Shown piece by piece: positions 1 to 6,959 of a stretch of 12,034 nt of DNA. Both the position numbers and the translations under genes were made by a program. Under the pieces are notes generated by a model. It saw nothing but the letters and a program-made list of their open reading frames with translations, was not told where the DNA came from and searched no databases. Where the stretch lies: contig JARFQH010000028.1 of assembly GCA_029287875.1 (NCBI GenBank), positions 1 to 12,034 on the forward strand, given 5' to 3'. This stretch comes from Desulfobacteraceae bacterium (GTDB taxonomy: Bacteria; Desulfobacterota; Desulfobacteria; Desulfobacterales; SG8-13). The stretch's first letter is position 1. Each line of letters opens with the position of its first letter.

Positions 1-9
1 CTCTTCCAT
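1..9 (-). CDS. Possible start of a further gene downstream of panC (truncated by window edge)
   Basis: On the minus strand an ATG at 9-7 (M-E-E...) is preceded at the right distance by the purine-rich stretch GGAAAGGA (23-16), a plausible ribosome binding site. An alternative in-window ATG at 38-36 would read MTFVVGKDRAWK... but has no clear ribosome site. Either would be transcribed in the same direction as panC, after a gap of about 95-125 nt. Too little is visible to name a product, and the call rests only on the start signal. Confidence 0.2.
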
Positions 10-132
10 GCCCGATCCTTTCCAACCACAAAGGTCATGCTTGTTGTTACCGTCAAAAGCCCCCAAAGTTATCGGCGCTTGCACCTCAAAGTCTTAGAAA
101 GCGAAGCCGGCTTATCGAGCCAGCCTATCAAG

Positions 133-1005
133 TTAGACGGACCGGGACCCGGGGGAGGAAACCGGCAAAATCGTGTTGTCGATCAGCCGGGTTTTACCCA
201 CCTTTACGGCCAAGGCCATCAACGCCGGCCGATCGATACGCTCGACATCGATGAGGGTTTCCGGATCACAGATGCTCAGATAGTCGATGTCGGTTTCAGG
301 TTGCGCGGTAATCAGGTCGCGTACCTCTTTCAGAATTCGTGCGGCATCCCGCTCACCGGTTTCAACCCGTTTTCTGGCCTGCACAAGAGAGCGATACAGC
401 GTTAAAGCCGCCGGGCGTTGGTCGGGAGTCAGGTATGCATTGCGGGAACTCATCGCCAGACCGTCTTTTTCCCTGACAATGGGGGCACCGATGATCTCGG
501 TATTAAAATTGAGATCCTGGACCATGCGCCGGATGACCAGCAGCTGCTGGTAGTCTTTTTCGCCGAAAACCGCGATGTGCGGCCGGACGATATTGAAAAG
601 TTTGCAAACCACCGTGGCGACGCCGGTGAAAAAAACCGGTCGGGACAAGCCGCAAAGGTGATGCGGCAGGTGCTCGAGTTTGACATAGCTCTGATAGTCG
701 TCGGAATAAAGCGCCCCTGTCTTTGGCGTAAAAACGATGTCGACGTCTTCCTTGGCGCACAGTTCGAGATCTCTCTCCAGATTCCGAGGATAGGTCTCGA
801 AATCTTCTTCGGGACCGAACTGGGCCGGATTGACAAAAACGCTCACCACGAGGACATCGGCCCTTCGTTTTGCAATTCGCATCAGCGAAAGATGCCCGTC
901 GTGCAGAAAACCCATGGTCGGAACACAGGCAATTCGCCAGCCGTCCCCTCGCAGGCTTTCGGCATGTTCCTGCATTTTCTCAACAGTTGGAATAATCTTG
1001 ACCAT
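133..1005 (-). CDS. panC: Pantothenate synthetase (pantoate--beta-alanine ligase)
   Basis: Cytoplasmic enzyme that joins pantoate and beta-alanine using ATP, via a pantoyl-adenylate, to make pantothenate for coenzyme A. The 290-aa product has the usual family length. Visible motifs are the nucleotidyl-transferase 'HIGH'-type signature PTMGFLHDGHLSL (residues 29-41, H35 and H38), VFVNPAQFGPEEDFETYPR (56-74), FGEKDYQQ (148-155) and the KMSKS-like loop DGLAMSSRN (181-189). The ATG at 1005 has AGAGGA a few bases upstream. It is transcribed divergently from the antiporter gene and shares a roughly 290-nt intergenic region with it. No panB or panD is visible here. One oddity: the usually conserved His in the 'RP(G/V)HFxGV' segment is Phe (RPVFFTGV, about 122-129), encoded across a run of seven T on the coding strand. 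Identity as PanC is secure. Confidence 0.96.
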   Translation of the reverse strand: MVKIIPTVEKMQEHAESLRGDGWRIACVPTMGFLHDGHLSLMRIAKRRADVLVVSVFVNPAQFGPEEDFETYPRNLERDLELCAKEDVDIVFTPKTGALYSDDYQSYVKLEHLPHHLCGLSRPVFFTGVATVVCKLFNIVRPHIAVFGEKDYQQLLVIRRMVQDLNFNTEIIGAPIVREKDGLAMSSRNAYLTPDQRPAALTLYRSLVQARKRVETGERDAARILKEVRDLITAQPETDIDYLSICDPETLIDVERIDRPALMALAVKVGKTRLIDNTILPVSSPGSRSV

Positions 1006-1032
1006 GCGTCCTCTGAAATTTTTAAACTGAAA

Positions 1033-1061
1033 AAGTTAATTTATTAAAGATACAAAGTCAA
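1033..1061 (-). promoter_or_regulatory. Candidate sigma70-type promoter for panC
   Basis: On the minus strand TTGACT (1061-1056) is followed by a 17-nt spacer and TAACTT (1038-1033). The -35 is one mismatch from consensus and the spacing is ideal, but the -10 is weak. The surrounding DNA is AT-rich, unlike the flanking genes. A start near position 1026 would give a leader of about 20 nt ahead of the panC ATG. A 12-bp perfect palindrome (1063-1074) lies immediately upstream of the -35. Confidence 0.4.
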
Positions 1062-1062
1062 C

Positions 1063-1074
1063 CAAAAGCTTTTG
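1063..1074. repeat. 12-bp perfect palindrome CAAAAGCTTTTG in the panC/antiporter intergenic region
   Basis: CAAAAGCTTTTG is its own reverse complement. It sits one base from the candidate panC -35 box and about 15 bp upstream of the TTGACA on the other strand, so it is placed where an operator could affect both divergent transcripts. It is AT-rich and short, so chance is a fair alternative. No regulator is identified. Confidence 0.25.
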
Positions 1075-1089
1075 TTATTCTGTATTTGC

Positions 1090-1095
1090 TTGACA
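1090..1095 (+). promoter_or_regulatory. Candidate -35 box (TTGACA) of the antiporter promoter
   Basis: A perfect TTGACA lies on the plus strand in the only region upstream of the antiporter that could carry its promoter. No good -10 follows: at spacings of 16-18 nt the candidates are GTGAAT, TGAATC and GAATCT. The promoter is therefore either activator-dependent or not this one. If real, transcription would start near 1125 and give a leader of roughly 170 nt before the ATG at 1294. Confidence 0.3.
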
Positions 1096-1124
1096 TGTTG
1101 CCGTTTATCTGGTGAATCTGTTAC

Positions 1125-1293
1125 CTTCGCGATGGTCAGACCAATTTAGGGCAGCCAACAGGTGTAAACCGCCGGCCGCATCGGTGGCTGAAAGGCCTCA
1201 TACTCCCCAGGTCCGATTCTTGAAAGCCTTACACGGAAACAGAACCGTTGCCGAAAAGCGCGCGGTAGCCAGTTGTTGGAAAGGGGCGGGCAC
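1125..1293 (+). other. Long GC-rich leader upstream of the antiporter with several potential hairpins
   Basis: This stretch lacks a convincing gene. It can form short helices: GGTC/GACC at about 1134-1142; CCGCCG (1169-1174) with CGGTGG (1182-1187), including one G-U pair; an alternative CAGCC (1152-1156) with GGCTG (1186-1190), which is mutually exclusive with the former; and ACGG/CCGT around 1232-1248. The alternative pairing is the sort of layout seen in regulatory leaders, but I could not match it to a known riboswitch consensus. A 61-codon reading frame from a GTG at 1112 ends in an ATGA overlap with the antiporter start, but it lacks a ribosome site and resembles nothing I know. Confidence 0.25.
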
Positions 1294-2859
1294 ATGAAAT
1301 GGATGATTCTTTTATTGGCTGTAAGTCTAACGGTTGTGCCAACGGCCTTGGCATCGGCGCAAGCGTCAGGGCCCGAAACCGATCTTAGCAAGGCTGTCGG
1401 TCCCACAGAAACGAACCACAACCAGCCGGGGTCCGCAATTGCTGCCGCAGCGCCCCCTGCCGCTCATGGAGAATCGAGCTCACACGATGCGGCTGCGGCC
1501 GACCAGGGACACGGCCATCCCAATCTCGGGGAGGGGCTCCCCCTTTGGAGCTGCATCCCGTTCGCCGGCATGCTGCTGTCCATTGCCCTTTTCCCGCTGC
1601 TGGCGCCTGATTTCTGGCATCATCATTTCGGCAAAGTCTCCGCCTTCTGGGCCGCAACGCTCAGCATCCCGTTTTTACTGGCTTTCAGGGGCCTCGCCCT
1701 CTATGAAATCCTGCACATCATTCTGGTCGATTACATACCGTTCATCATTCTTCTCTGGTCGCTCTACACCGTTTCCGGGGGCATCCTGCTGCGCGGCAGC
1801 CTGCGGGGAACGCCCTTGGTCAATGCGGTGATGCTGCTGATCGGCGCCCTACTGGCCTCCTGGATGGGCACCACGGGTGCGGCCATGCTGATGATTCGGC
1901 CGTTTCTGCGAGCCAATGCCTATCGCAAAAACCGCACCTTCATGGTGGTCTTTTTCATCTTTCTGGTAGCCAACGTCGGCGGCTCACTGACACCCCTCGG
2001 CGACCCGCCGCTGTTTCTCGGCTTCCTGCACGGGGTGTCCTTTTTCTGGACCTTTAAGCTTCTGCCCCACATGCTCACGGTTGTCGGCCTTCTCCTGGTG
2101 ACCTATTTTATTCTCGATCTGGTTGCCTTTCGCAAGGAGAAGGCCTCGGCCCCCGATGACGGGGTCAAAGAACCGCTCAAACTGGACGGTGTGCACAATT
2201 TCATCTTCCTGGCCGGTATCGTCGGATCGGTTCTGATGAGCGGTGTGGTGGACTGGGGACATTTCCAGATTTATGGTATCCACATGGCGTACCAGGACGT
2301 AGCGCGCGACGGCCTGCTGGTTGCGATGGGCATCCTCTCGTTGGTGACCACCTCGATAAAACTCCGGGAGGACAACGATTTTACCTGGTTTCCGATTCTT
2401 GAAGTCGCCTATCTCTTCATCGGTATCTTTATCACGATGATCCCGTGCCTGCTCATTCTCAAGGCCGGTCTGAAGGGTGAACTGGCGTTTCTGATCCAGG
2501 GCGTCAACCGGCCGGCGCATTATTTCTGGGTGACGGGTGCACTGTCCAGTTTTCTGGACAACGCTCCCACGTACCTCACCTTTTTCAACACAGCCCTGGG
2601 CAGCTTTTTTGCGGGGGCTTCGGAGGCCCAGGCCGTGCCGCTGCTCATGACCGATAAAGCGATATACCTCGAGGCCATTTCCGCCGGGGCGGTGTTCTTC
2701 GGGGCTTGCAGCTACATCGGCAACGCCCCCAACTTCATGGTGCGATCCATTGCGGAAGAGGCCGGCACGCCGATGCCGAGCTTTTTCGGGTATATTCTCA
2801 GGTATTCCCTGGTGTTTTTGATTCCCTGCTTTGTGATCGTCACCTTGATTTTCTTTTAA
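1294..2859 (+). CDS. NhaD/ArsB-superfamily sodium:proton antiporter-like membrane protein
   Basis: A 521-aa multi-pass inner-membrane protein, probably exchanging Na+ (or another cation or anion) for protons. The ATG at 1294 is preferred over the in-frame TTG at 1273: it has GGAAAGGGG upstream and gives a clean signal-like N-terminus (MKWMILLLAVSLTVVPTALA). Next come about 50 residues rich in Ala, Pro, Ser and His (about 23-72), then about a dozen hydrophobic segments. Two half-repeat signatures of the ion-transporter superfamily are visible: NVGGSLTPLGDPPLF (227-241) and GACSYIGNAPNFM (470-482). SFLDNAPTYLTFFN (from about 419; D422, N423) lies in the second half and is typical of NhaD-like proteins. 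A universal stress gene follows after 17 nt, suggesting a two-gene operon. Substrate is inferred; related citrate or arsenite-type carriers share the fold, so a gene symbol is not given. Confidence 0.85.
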   Translation: MKWMILLLAVSLTVVPTALASAQASGPETDLSKAVGPTETNHNQPGSAIAAAAPPAAHGESSSHDAAAADQGHGHPNLGEGLPLWSCIPFAGMLLSIALFPLLAPDFWHHHFGKVSAFWAATLSIPFLLAFRGLALYEILHIILVDYIPFIILLWSLYTVSGGILLRGSLRGTPLVNAVMLLIGALLASWMGTTGAAMLMIRPFLRANAYRKNRTFMVVFFIFLVANVGGSLTPLGDPPLFLGFLHGVSFFWTFKLLPHMLTVVGLLLVTYFILDLVAFRKEKASAPDDGVKEPLKLDGVHNFIFLAGIVGSVLMSGVVDWGHFQIYGIHMAYQDVARDGLLVAMGILSLVTTSIKLREDNDFTWFPILEVAYLFIGIFITMIPCLLILKAGLKGELAFLIQGVNRPAHYFWVTGALSSFLDNAPTYLTFFNTALGSFFAGASEAQAVPLLMTDKAIYLEAISAGAVFFGACSYIGNAPNFMVRSIAEEAGTPMPSFFGYILRYSLVFLIPCFVIVTLIFF

Positions 2860-2876
2860 CCACAGGAGCGGGCGAC

Positions 2877-3764
2877 ATGAAAATTGAAAAAGTCATCTTT
2901 CACACCCGGTTCCGGGATCTGGCCTTCAATGCTCTCGAGGCGATTTTGGAATTGAAAAAAGCCGGCTTAAAGGAAGTCGTTCTGACCTACGTCATCCCGA
3001 GAGAGGAGGTCGCCTTCGTGCCGTATGGGGGATATCTCAAGGATGAGGCCGAACGGCTGGAAGAAGTTGCCCGCCTGCGCCTACAACAGTGGCAGGAGTT
3101 TATTTCCGGCAAGGGCCTGCAGAGCAAGATCCGGATCGAGACCGGCAGCTTGAACGGCAGAATACTCGCCGTGGCGGAAGAGGAAAAGGCTGACCTGATC
3201 GTCACCGGACGGAAAAAAAGGACCGCTTTTGAAAAAGTCTACGTGGGCTCTCATGTTCTCGATATCATTCGTCGCAGTCCCCTGCCGGTCATGATGGGTA
3301 AGTACATGGTGCAGTATGAATGGGCGGGAGAGGTGTTGACCCGGGTCAACGACCATATTTTCGACCGGCCGCTCCTGGCGACCGACTGGTCGAAGCCCTC
3401 CGAGAACGCTCTGGAACTGCTCAAGTCGTTCAAGGGCCTGGCCCGGAAAGTTGTCGTGATCCACAACATCGGCGCCAAGATTTCCAAGGGTCTGGATGTA
3501 ACGGCACTGAAGACCATCGAAGACGAGAGCAACAAGCGACTGGACGATTATTGCCGGCGGATTGAAGCAGCCGGCCTGAGCGCCGAATCCTATCTTTCCA
3601 TCGGCAAAACAACCGCTGAAATCCTCCGTCAGTCGCGGGAGCAAAAAGCCACCATGATTGTAATGGGGCGCACCGGAAAGGATTGGTTCCAGGAGTATTG
3701 GCTGGGCGGCGTTTCCCACCGGGTGGCGGAGATTTCTGAACTGCCGGTTCTGCTGGTGCCCTGA
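2877..3764 (+). CDS. Universal stress protein, tandem UspA domains (first copy)
   Basis: A 295-aa soluble protein with two UspA domains, about residues 1-145 and 160-295. UspA proteins bind ATP or AMP and act as stress or energy-linked modulators, often partnered with transporters. The C-terminal domain carries the nucleotide loop VMGRTGKDWFQEYWLGG, matching G-2x-G-9x-G. In the N-terminal domain the corresponding segment VTGRKKRTAFEKVYVGS lacks the second Gly, so only the second domain is likely to bind nucleotide in the standard way. ATG at 2877 is chosen because AGGAG lies 8 nt upstream and the hydrophobic first strand (KIEKVIFHT) starts directly; a longer frame from 2706 overlaps the antiporter gene. 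The protein is a clear paralogue of the one at 8965-9840 (similar openings MKIEKVIF / MKIKKLLF and LLATDWS / VLATDWS at the second-domain start). Closeness to the antiporter suggests a functional link, as seen for other Usp-transporter pairs. Confidence 0.9.
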   Translation: MKIEKVIFHTRFRDLAFNALEAILELKKAGLKEVVLTYVIPREEVAFVPYGGYLKDEAERLEEVARLRLQQWQEFISGKGLQSKIRIETGSLNGRILAVAEEEKADLIVTGRKKRTAFEKVYVGSHVLDIIRRSPLPVMMGKYMVQYEWAGEVLTRVNDHIFDRPLLATDWSKPSENALELLKSFKGLARKVVVIHNIGAKISKGLDVTALKTIEDESNKRLDDYCRRIEAAGLSAESYLSIGKTTAEILRQSREQKATMIVMGRTGKDWFQEYWLGGVSHRVAEISELPVLLVP

Positions 3765-3766
3765 CA

Positions 3767-3929
3767 TAAGGGCCGTGGCAGGAAATAATGTCACATTTTG
3801 TTTGTCTTTTAGCCCGTCTACCGCGTTACATCCACCAACGCATATCCCGATATGCACCGGCGGATGTGCCTTGTAGACGAACCAAAATCCCGTGCAATCT
3901 CGCGACATTATTTCTTGCCGAGACCCTAA
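3767..3929. repeat. Long nested imperfect palindrome filling the intergenic gap (MITE-like or structured RNA)
   Basis: Almost the whole gap between the UspA and histidine kinase genes folds back on itself. Outer arms GGCAGGAAATAATGTC (3777-3792) and GACATTATTTCTTGCC (3904-3919) are complementary at 15 of 16 positions. Middle arms are 3807-3821 (TTTTAGCCCGTCTAC) and 3873-3887. Inner arms are ACATCCACC (3828-3836) and GGCGGATGT (3859-3867). The core is GCATATC-CC-GATATGC (3840-3855). Outside the main arms TAAGGG (3767-3772) and CCCTAA (3924-3929) continue the symmetry at equal distance. No T-run follows either side, so it is not a classical intrinsic terminator. Options are a miniature inverted-repeat element, a structured untranslated RNA or processing site, or a regulatory RNA read from the minus strand. 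No transposase is near and no target duplication is convincing. Confidence 0.75.
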
Positions 3930-3953
3930 AAAGCGTTCGAAGGCGGATTCGCC

Positions 3954-6900
3954 ATGATCGAAAATCTTCTGGATTCCAACATCGCCATTATCGGCGGAGG
4001 CCGCTTCTGTAAAATTTTTCTCGAATACCTGTACGATAAGAATTTTATGGACCGCAGTCCCACCCTTCTCGGTGTCGCCGATATCAATCCCCATGCCGAG
4101 GGACTCCTCTTTGCCGATCACATGGGCATCTTCACGACCCGCGATTACCGGGAGCTTTACAGACTAGAAAACCTGCAGGTTCTCATTGAAATGACCGACG
4201 ATGTTTCCCTCGGCGATACGATCCAAAAAACCAAACCCGAGGGCGTCGAACTCATCGATCACATAGAAGCCCGGGCTATCTGGAGTTCACTGCAGCTTGA
4301 ACGGCAAAAGCGTCAGGCGCTGAAAGAGTTGAAACAGCAAGAAGCCTTGACGCCGAGTATTCTGGCGCATTTCGAGAAATTCGCCGACCGTCTGGCGAGG
4401 GTGATCAAAAAGCGCAATGCGCGCTACCTTGAAATCGAAAAAGGGTTGATTGAAGGCGAGCGCACGCTGGCCCAGATCATTCAGGGCAGCACGATGCCGA
4501 CTTTCGTGATCGACAAAAATCACATCGTCACCCATTGGAACAAGGCCATGGAACGTCTGTCGGGAACGCCGGCCGAAAAAATCGTCGGCACCAACCGGCA
4601 ATGGACCCCCTTTTGGGAAAAGGAACGCCCCACCATGGCGGATGTGATCCTGGGACAGGCCGACGAGGAAACCATCAAGAATCTCTACGGGACATCATGG
4701 CGGAAATCGGCCCTCATCGAAGGGGCATACGAAGCCGAGTATTTTTTCCCCAACCTCGTCCCAAACGGAAAGTGGTGCTGGTTTACGGCCGCCCCGATCA
4801 AGGCGCCCGATGGGACGATCATCGGTGCCATCGAAACCCTGTGGGACAAAACCGAAGACAAGATTGCCGAGCAGGATCGGGAGCGTCACACCCGACTGCT
4901 GACGGAGACGGCCCGGGCCCTGGCCGAAAGTGAAAGGACGATGACGCAGATCATCCAGGGCAGCACAATACCGACTTTTGTCATCAACGAAAATCACCTG
5001 GTAACCCATTGGAACAAGGCGCTGGAAAGACTTACCGGTTTCAGCGCCGATGAAATGGTCGGGACCCGCAAACAGTGGAAGGCCTTTTATCGCAACGAGC
5101 GCTCAACCATGGCGGATGTTATTCTGGATCAGATCGACGAGACCCAGATACGGAAGCTCTACGGGACAAAGTGGCGTCAATCGAGCCTGATCGAAGGCGC
5201 CTACGAGGCCGAAGACTTCTTCCCGCATTTCGGTCAGAGCGGCAAATGGATCTGGTTCACCGCTTCGCCAATCAAGGCCCCGAATGGAAGAGTTGCCGGG
5301 GCAATCGAAACGCTCTGGGACAAAACAGAAGACAAAAAGGCGGAAGAGGACCGGGAGCTGCACACACGTGAGTTGAGCGCCCTCTGTTCAATCTACACGT
5401 CCTTGAACACATCGGAAAGATTCGATGACGGCATCCATAAGGCAATCCAGATCGTGATGGACTTTCTGGGGGCCGATGGCATCTGCATCTACATGCTCGA
5501 TAATGACGGCAGATTCCACTTGCGCTACGGGTACGGTTTTTCAGAGGAGGCCTGCTACAAGGTACGCGTGCTCGACGACAGCAGCATCATCCACCAGGTG
5601 GCCCAGAGTAACCGGTTTACGGTGTACGAAAATCTGCCCACGGGCTGTTCCGATGAAATCTGCTTTCTTGAAGAAAACAAACTCGTTTCGCTGGCCTACA
5701 TTCCCATCCATGCCGAGGAAAAAAAGACCTTCGGCGTCATCCGAATCGGCAGTCAAAAACCCGGACATTTCACCTACGACCAGCAGGACGTGCTGGAGTT
5801 GATCGGAAATCGGATCGGCGTCGCCATCGAAAACGCGATGCTGCAGGAGCAGTACATCAAATCCGAGGAGAAGTACCGCACCCTGTTCAACAGCGATCCG
5901 CACCCGATCTTTATCCTTGACACCCAAACTCACAGAATCCGTGACATCAATCAAAGAGCCTTGGACAGTTACCGGTATTCACGGGAGGAAATGCTGGGTC
6001 TTCACTTCCTTGAACTCGATGACGGCGATGAAGAGTTGGCGCAGGCACTGCAAAGCCTCCCGCTCGACAAATCCCTGCTGTTCGCTAAAAGAAAGCACTA
6101 CCGTAAAGGACATCGCCCCTTTTTTGTCAATGTCAACATCAGCCGCGCCAAATACGGTGAGAGTGAGGTCGTGATTGCCTCTACGACCGATATCACCGAG
6201 AGCGTCGAAAGGGAAACCCAGCTGATCCAGGCCAGCAAAATGACAACCCTGGGACAGATGGCTGCGGGAATTGCACATGAAATCAATCAACCGCTCAATG
6301 TCATTCAAGTGTGCGCCGATTTTTTCCTCAAAATGATCGGCCGGGGCCAACCCATCGGCGAAGACGACTTGCAATCGATGGCAGCCGACATCGGCAAAAA
6401 CGTTCAGCGGGCGGCGGCCATCATCCAGCACATGCGTGATTTCGCCCGACAGTCGAGTGCGGTTCGAAACAAGATCGATATCAACGATCCGATTCGCGAC
6501 GTTTTCAAGGTCCTCGGCCATCAACTGCGCGTCCATCAGGTCGAGCTGATCCTCGAACTCGACCCGAACATTCCCCCCATCATGGCCGATCACAACCGGT
6601 TGGAACAGGTTTTCATCAATCTGGTGACCAATGCCGTCGATGCCATGGACGAAAAAATCGCCCGGCCGGAGTACGGTAACTCCGAAAAATTGCTCAAGAT
6701 CAAATCCTTCGCCGAAAACGGCGTCGTATCGGTTACCGTATCGGATAGCGGTATCGGTATGAGCAACAAGGTCATCGGCAAGTTGTTTGAACCATTTTTC
6801 ACCACTAAGGATGTCGGCAAGGGGACCGGGCTGGGCGTCAGCATCAGCTACGGCATCGTTAAAGACTACGACGGAACCATAGACATCGAAAGTAAAATAG

Positions 6901-6959
6901 GTGAAGGCACCACTTTCAAGCTTAAATTTCCGGCTGTAAGGTTAACCGAAGAAAAATGA
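3954..6959 (+). CDS. Soluble multidomain sensor histidine kinase (Rossmann-like, PAS, PAS, GAF, PAS, HisKA, HATPase)
   Basis: A 1001-aa cytoplasmic kinase with no membrane segment visible. Residues about 8-115 look like a dinucleotide-binding Rossmann fold: glycine-rich turn IAIIGGGRF (10-18), then GVADIN with Asp43 at the end of the expected second strand. A coiled linker follows (about 115-168). Two near-copy PAS domains begin at 169 and 327, offset 158 residues, each with a long insert and each ending in AIETLWDKTEDK. GAF is about 475-630, a third PAS about 641-760. The HisKA segment has the phospho-acceptor His775 in AGIAHEINQP. The catalytic domain has N-box NLVTNAVDAM (from 889), DSGIGM (from 931) and GKGTGLG (from 955). 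The start has GAAGG about 10 nt upstream. Its last four bases overlap the next gene (ATGA), indicating coupled translation. Likely first kinase of the phosphorelay encoded here; the signal (redox cofactor or small ligand) is inferred. Confidence 0.93.
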   Translation: MIENLLDSNIAIIGGGRFCKIFLEYLYDKNFMDRSPTLLGVADINPHAEGLLFADHMGIFTTRDYRELYRLENLQVLIEMTDDVSLGDTIQKTKPEGVELIDHIEARAIWSSLQLERQKRQALKELKQQEALTPSILAHFEKFADRLARVIKKRNARYLEIEKGLIEGERTLAQIIQGSTMPTFVIDKNHIVTHWNKAMERLSGTPAEKIVGTNRQWTPFWEKERPTMADVILGQADEETIKNLYGTSWRKSALIEGAYEAEYFFPNLVPNGKWCWFTAAPIKAPDGTIIGAIETLWDKTEDKIAEQDRERHTRLLTETARALAESERTMTQIIQGSTIPTFVINENHLVTHWNKALERLTGFSADEMVGTRKQWKAFYRNERSTMADVILDQIDETQIRKLYGTKWRQSSLIEGAYEAEDFFPHFGQSGKWIWFTASPIKAPNGRVAGAIETLWDKTEDKKAEEDRELHTRELSALCSIYTSLNTSERFDDGIHKAIQIVMDFLGADGICIYMLDNDGRFHLRYGYGFSEEACYKVRVLDDSSIIHQVAQSNRFTVYENLPTGCSDEICFLEENKLVSLAYIPIHAEEKKTFGVIRIGSQKPGHFTYDQQDVLELIGNRIGVAIENAMLQEQYIKSEEKYRTLFNSDPHPIFILDTQTHRIRDINQRALDSYRYSREEMLGLHFLELDDGDEELAQALQSLPLDKSLLFAKRKHYRKGHRPFFVNVNISRAKYGESEVVIASTTDITESVERETQLIQASKMTTLGQMAAGIAHEINQPLNVIQVCADFFLKMIGRGQPIGEDDLQSMAADIGKNVQRAAAIIQHMRDFARQSSAVRNKIDINDPIRDVFKVLGHQLRVHQVELILELDPNIPPIMADHNRLEQVFINLVTNAVDAMDEKIARPEYGNSEKLLKIKSFAENGVVSVTVSDSGIGMSNKVIGKLFEPFFTTKDVGKGTGLGVSISYGIVKDYDGTIDIESKIGEGTTFKLKFPAVRLTEEK
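4458..5364 (+). repeat. In-gene tandem duplication of a PAS domain
   Basis: Two consecutive units within the kinase gene encode near-copy PAS domains, starting at 4458 (ERTLAQIIQGST) and 4932 (ERTMTQIIQGST). The offset is 474 nt, a whole number of codons. By eye roughly two thirds of residues match, including THWNKA.ERL, TMADVIL, LIEGAYEAE.FFP, GKW.WFTA.PIKAP and GAIETLWDKTEDK. Differences are spread throughout, so the duplication is not very recent. Confidence 0.85.

Noticed and set aside
56..81. Possible terminator downstream of panC (AAGC.CC / GG.GCTT stem followed by TTTT on the minus strand)
   Set aside because: The stem is short, with an internal mismatch and a long loop, and only four T follow.
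418..1047. 209-codon plus-strand frame antisense to panC
   Set aside because: panC is certain on the other strand; the translated product has no domain character.
1112..1297. 61-codon frame in the antiporter leader ending in an ATGA overlap with the antiporter start
   Set aside because: GTG start without a ribosome site, composition unlike a leader peptide, no family. The overlap is suggestive but can arise by chance; kept only as part of the leader description.
3767..3929. Reading the palindrome as a CRISPR repeat or a phage attachment site
   Set aside because: There is one symmetrical unit only, with no repeated spacers, no integrase and no tRNA nearby.
3081..4121. A 346-codon open frame on the minus strand across UspA, the palindrome and the kinase start
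   Set aside because: It runs antisense to two well-supported genes, shows no recognisable family or motif, and lacks a clear ribosome site. Long antisense frames are common in this codon style.
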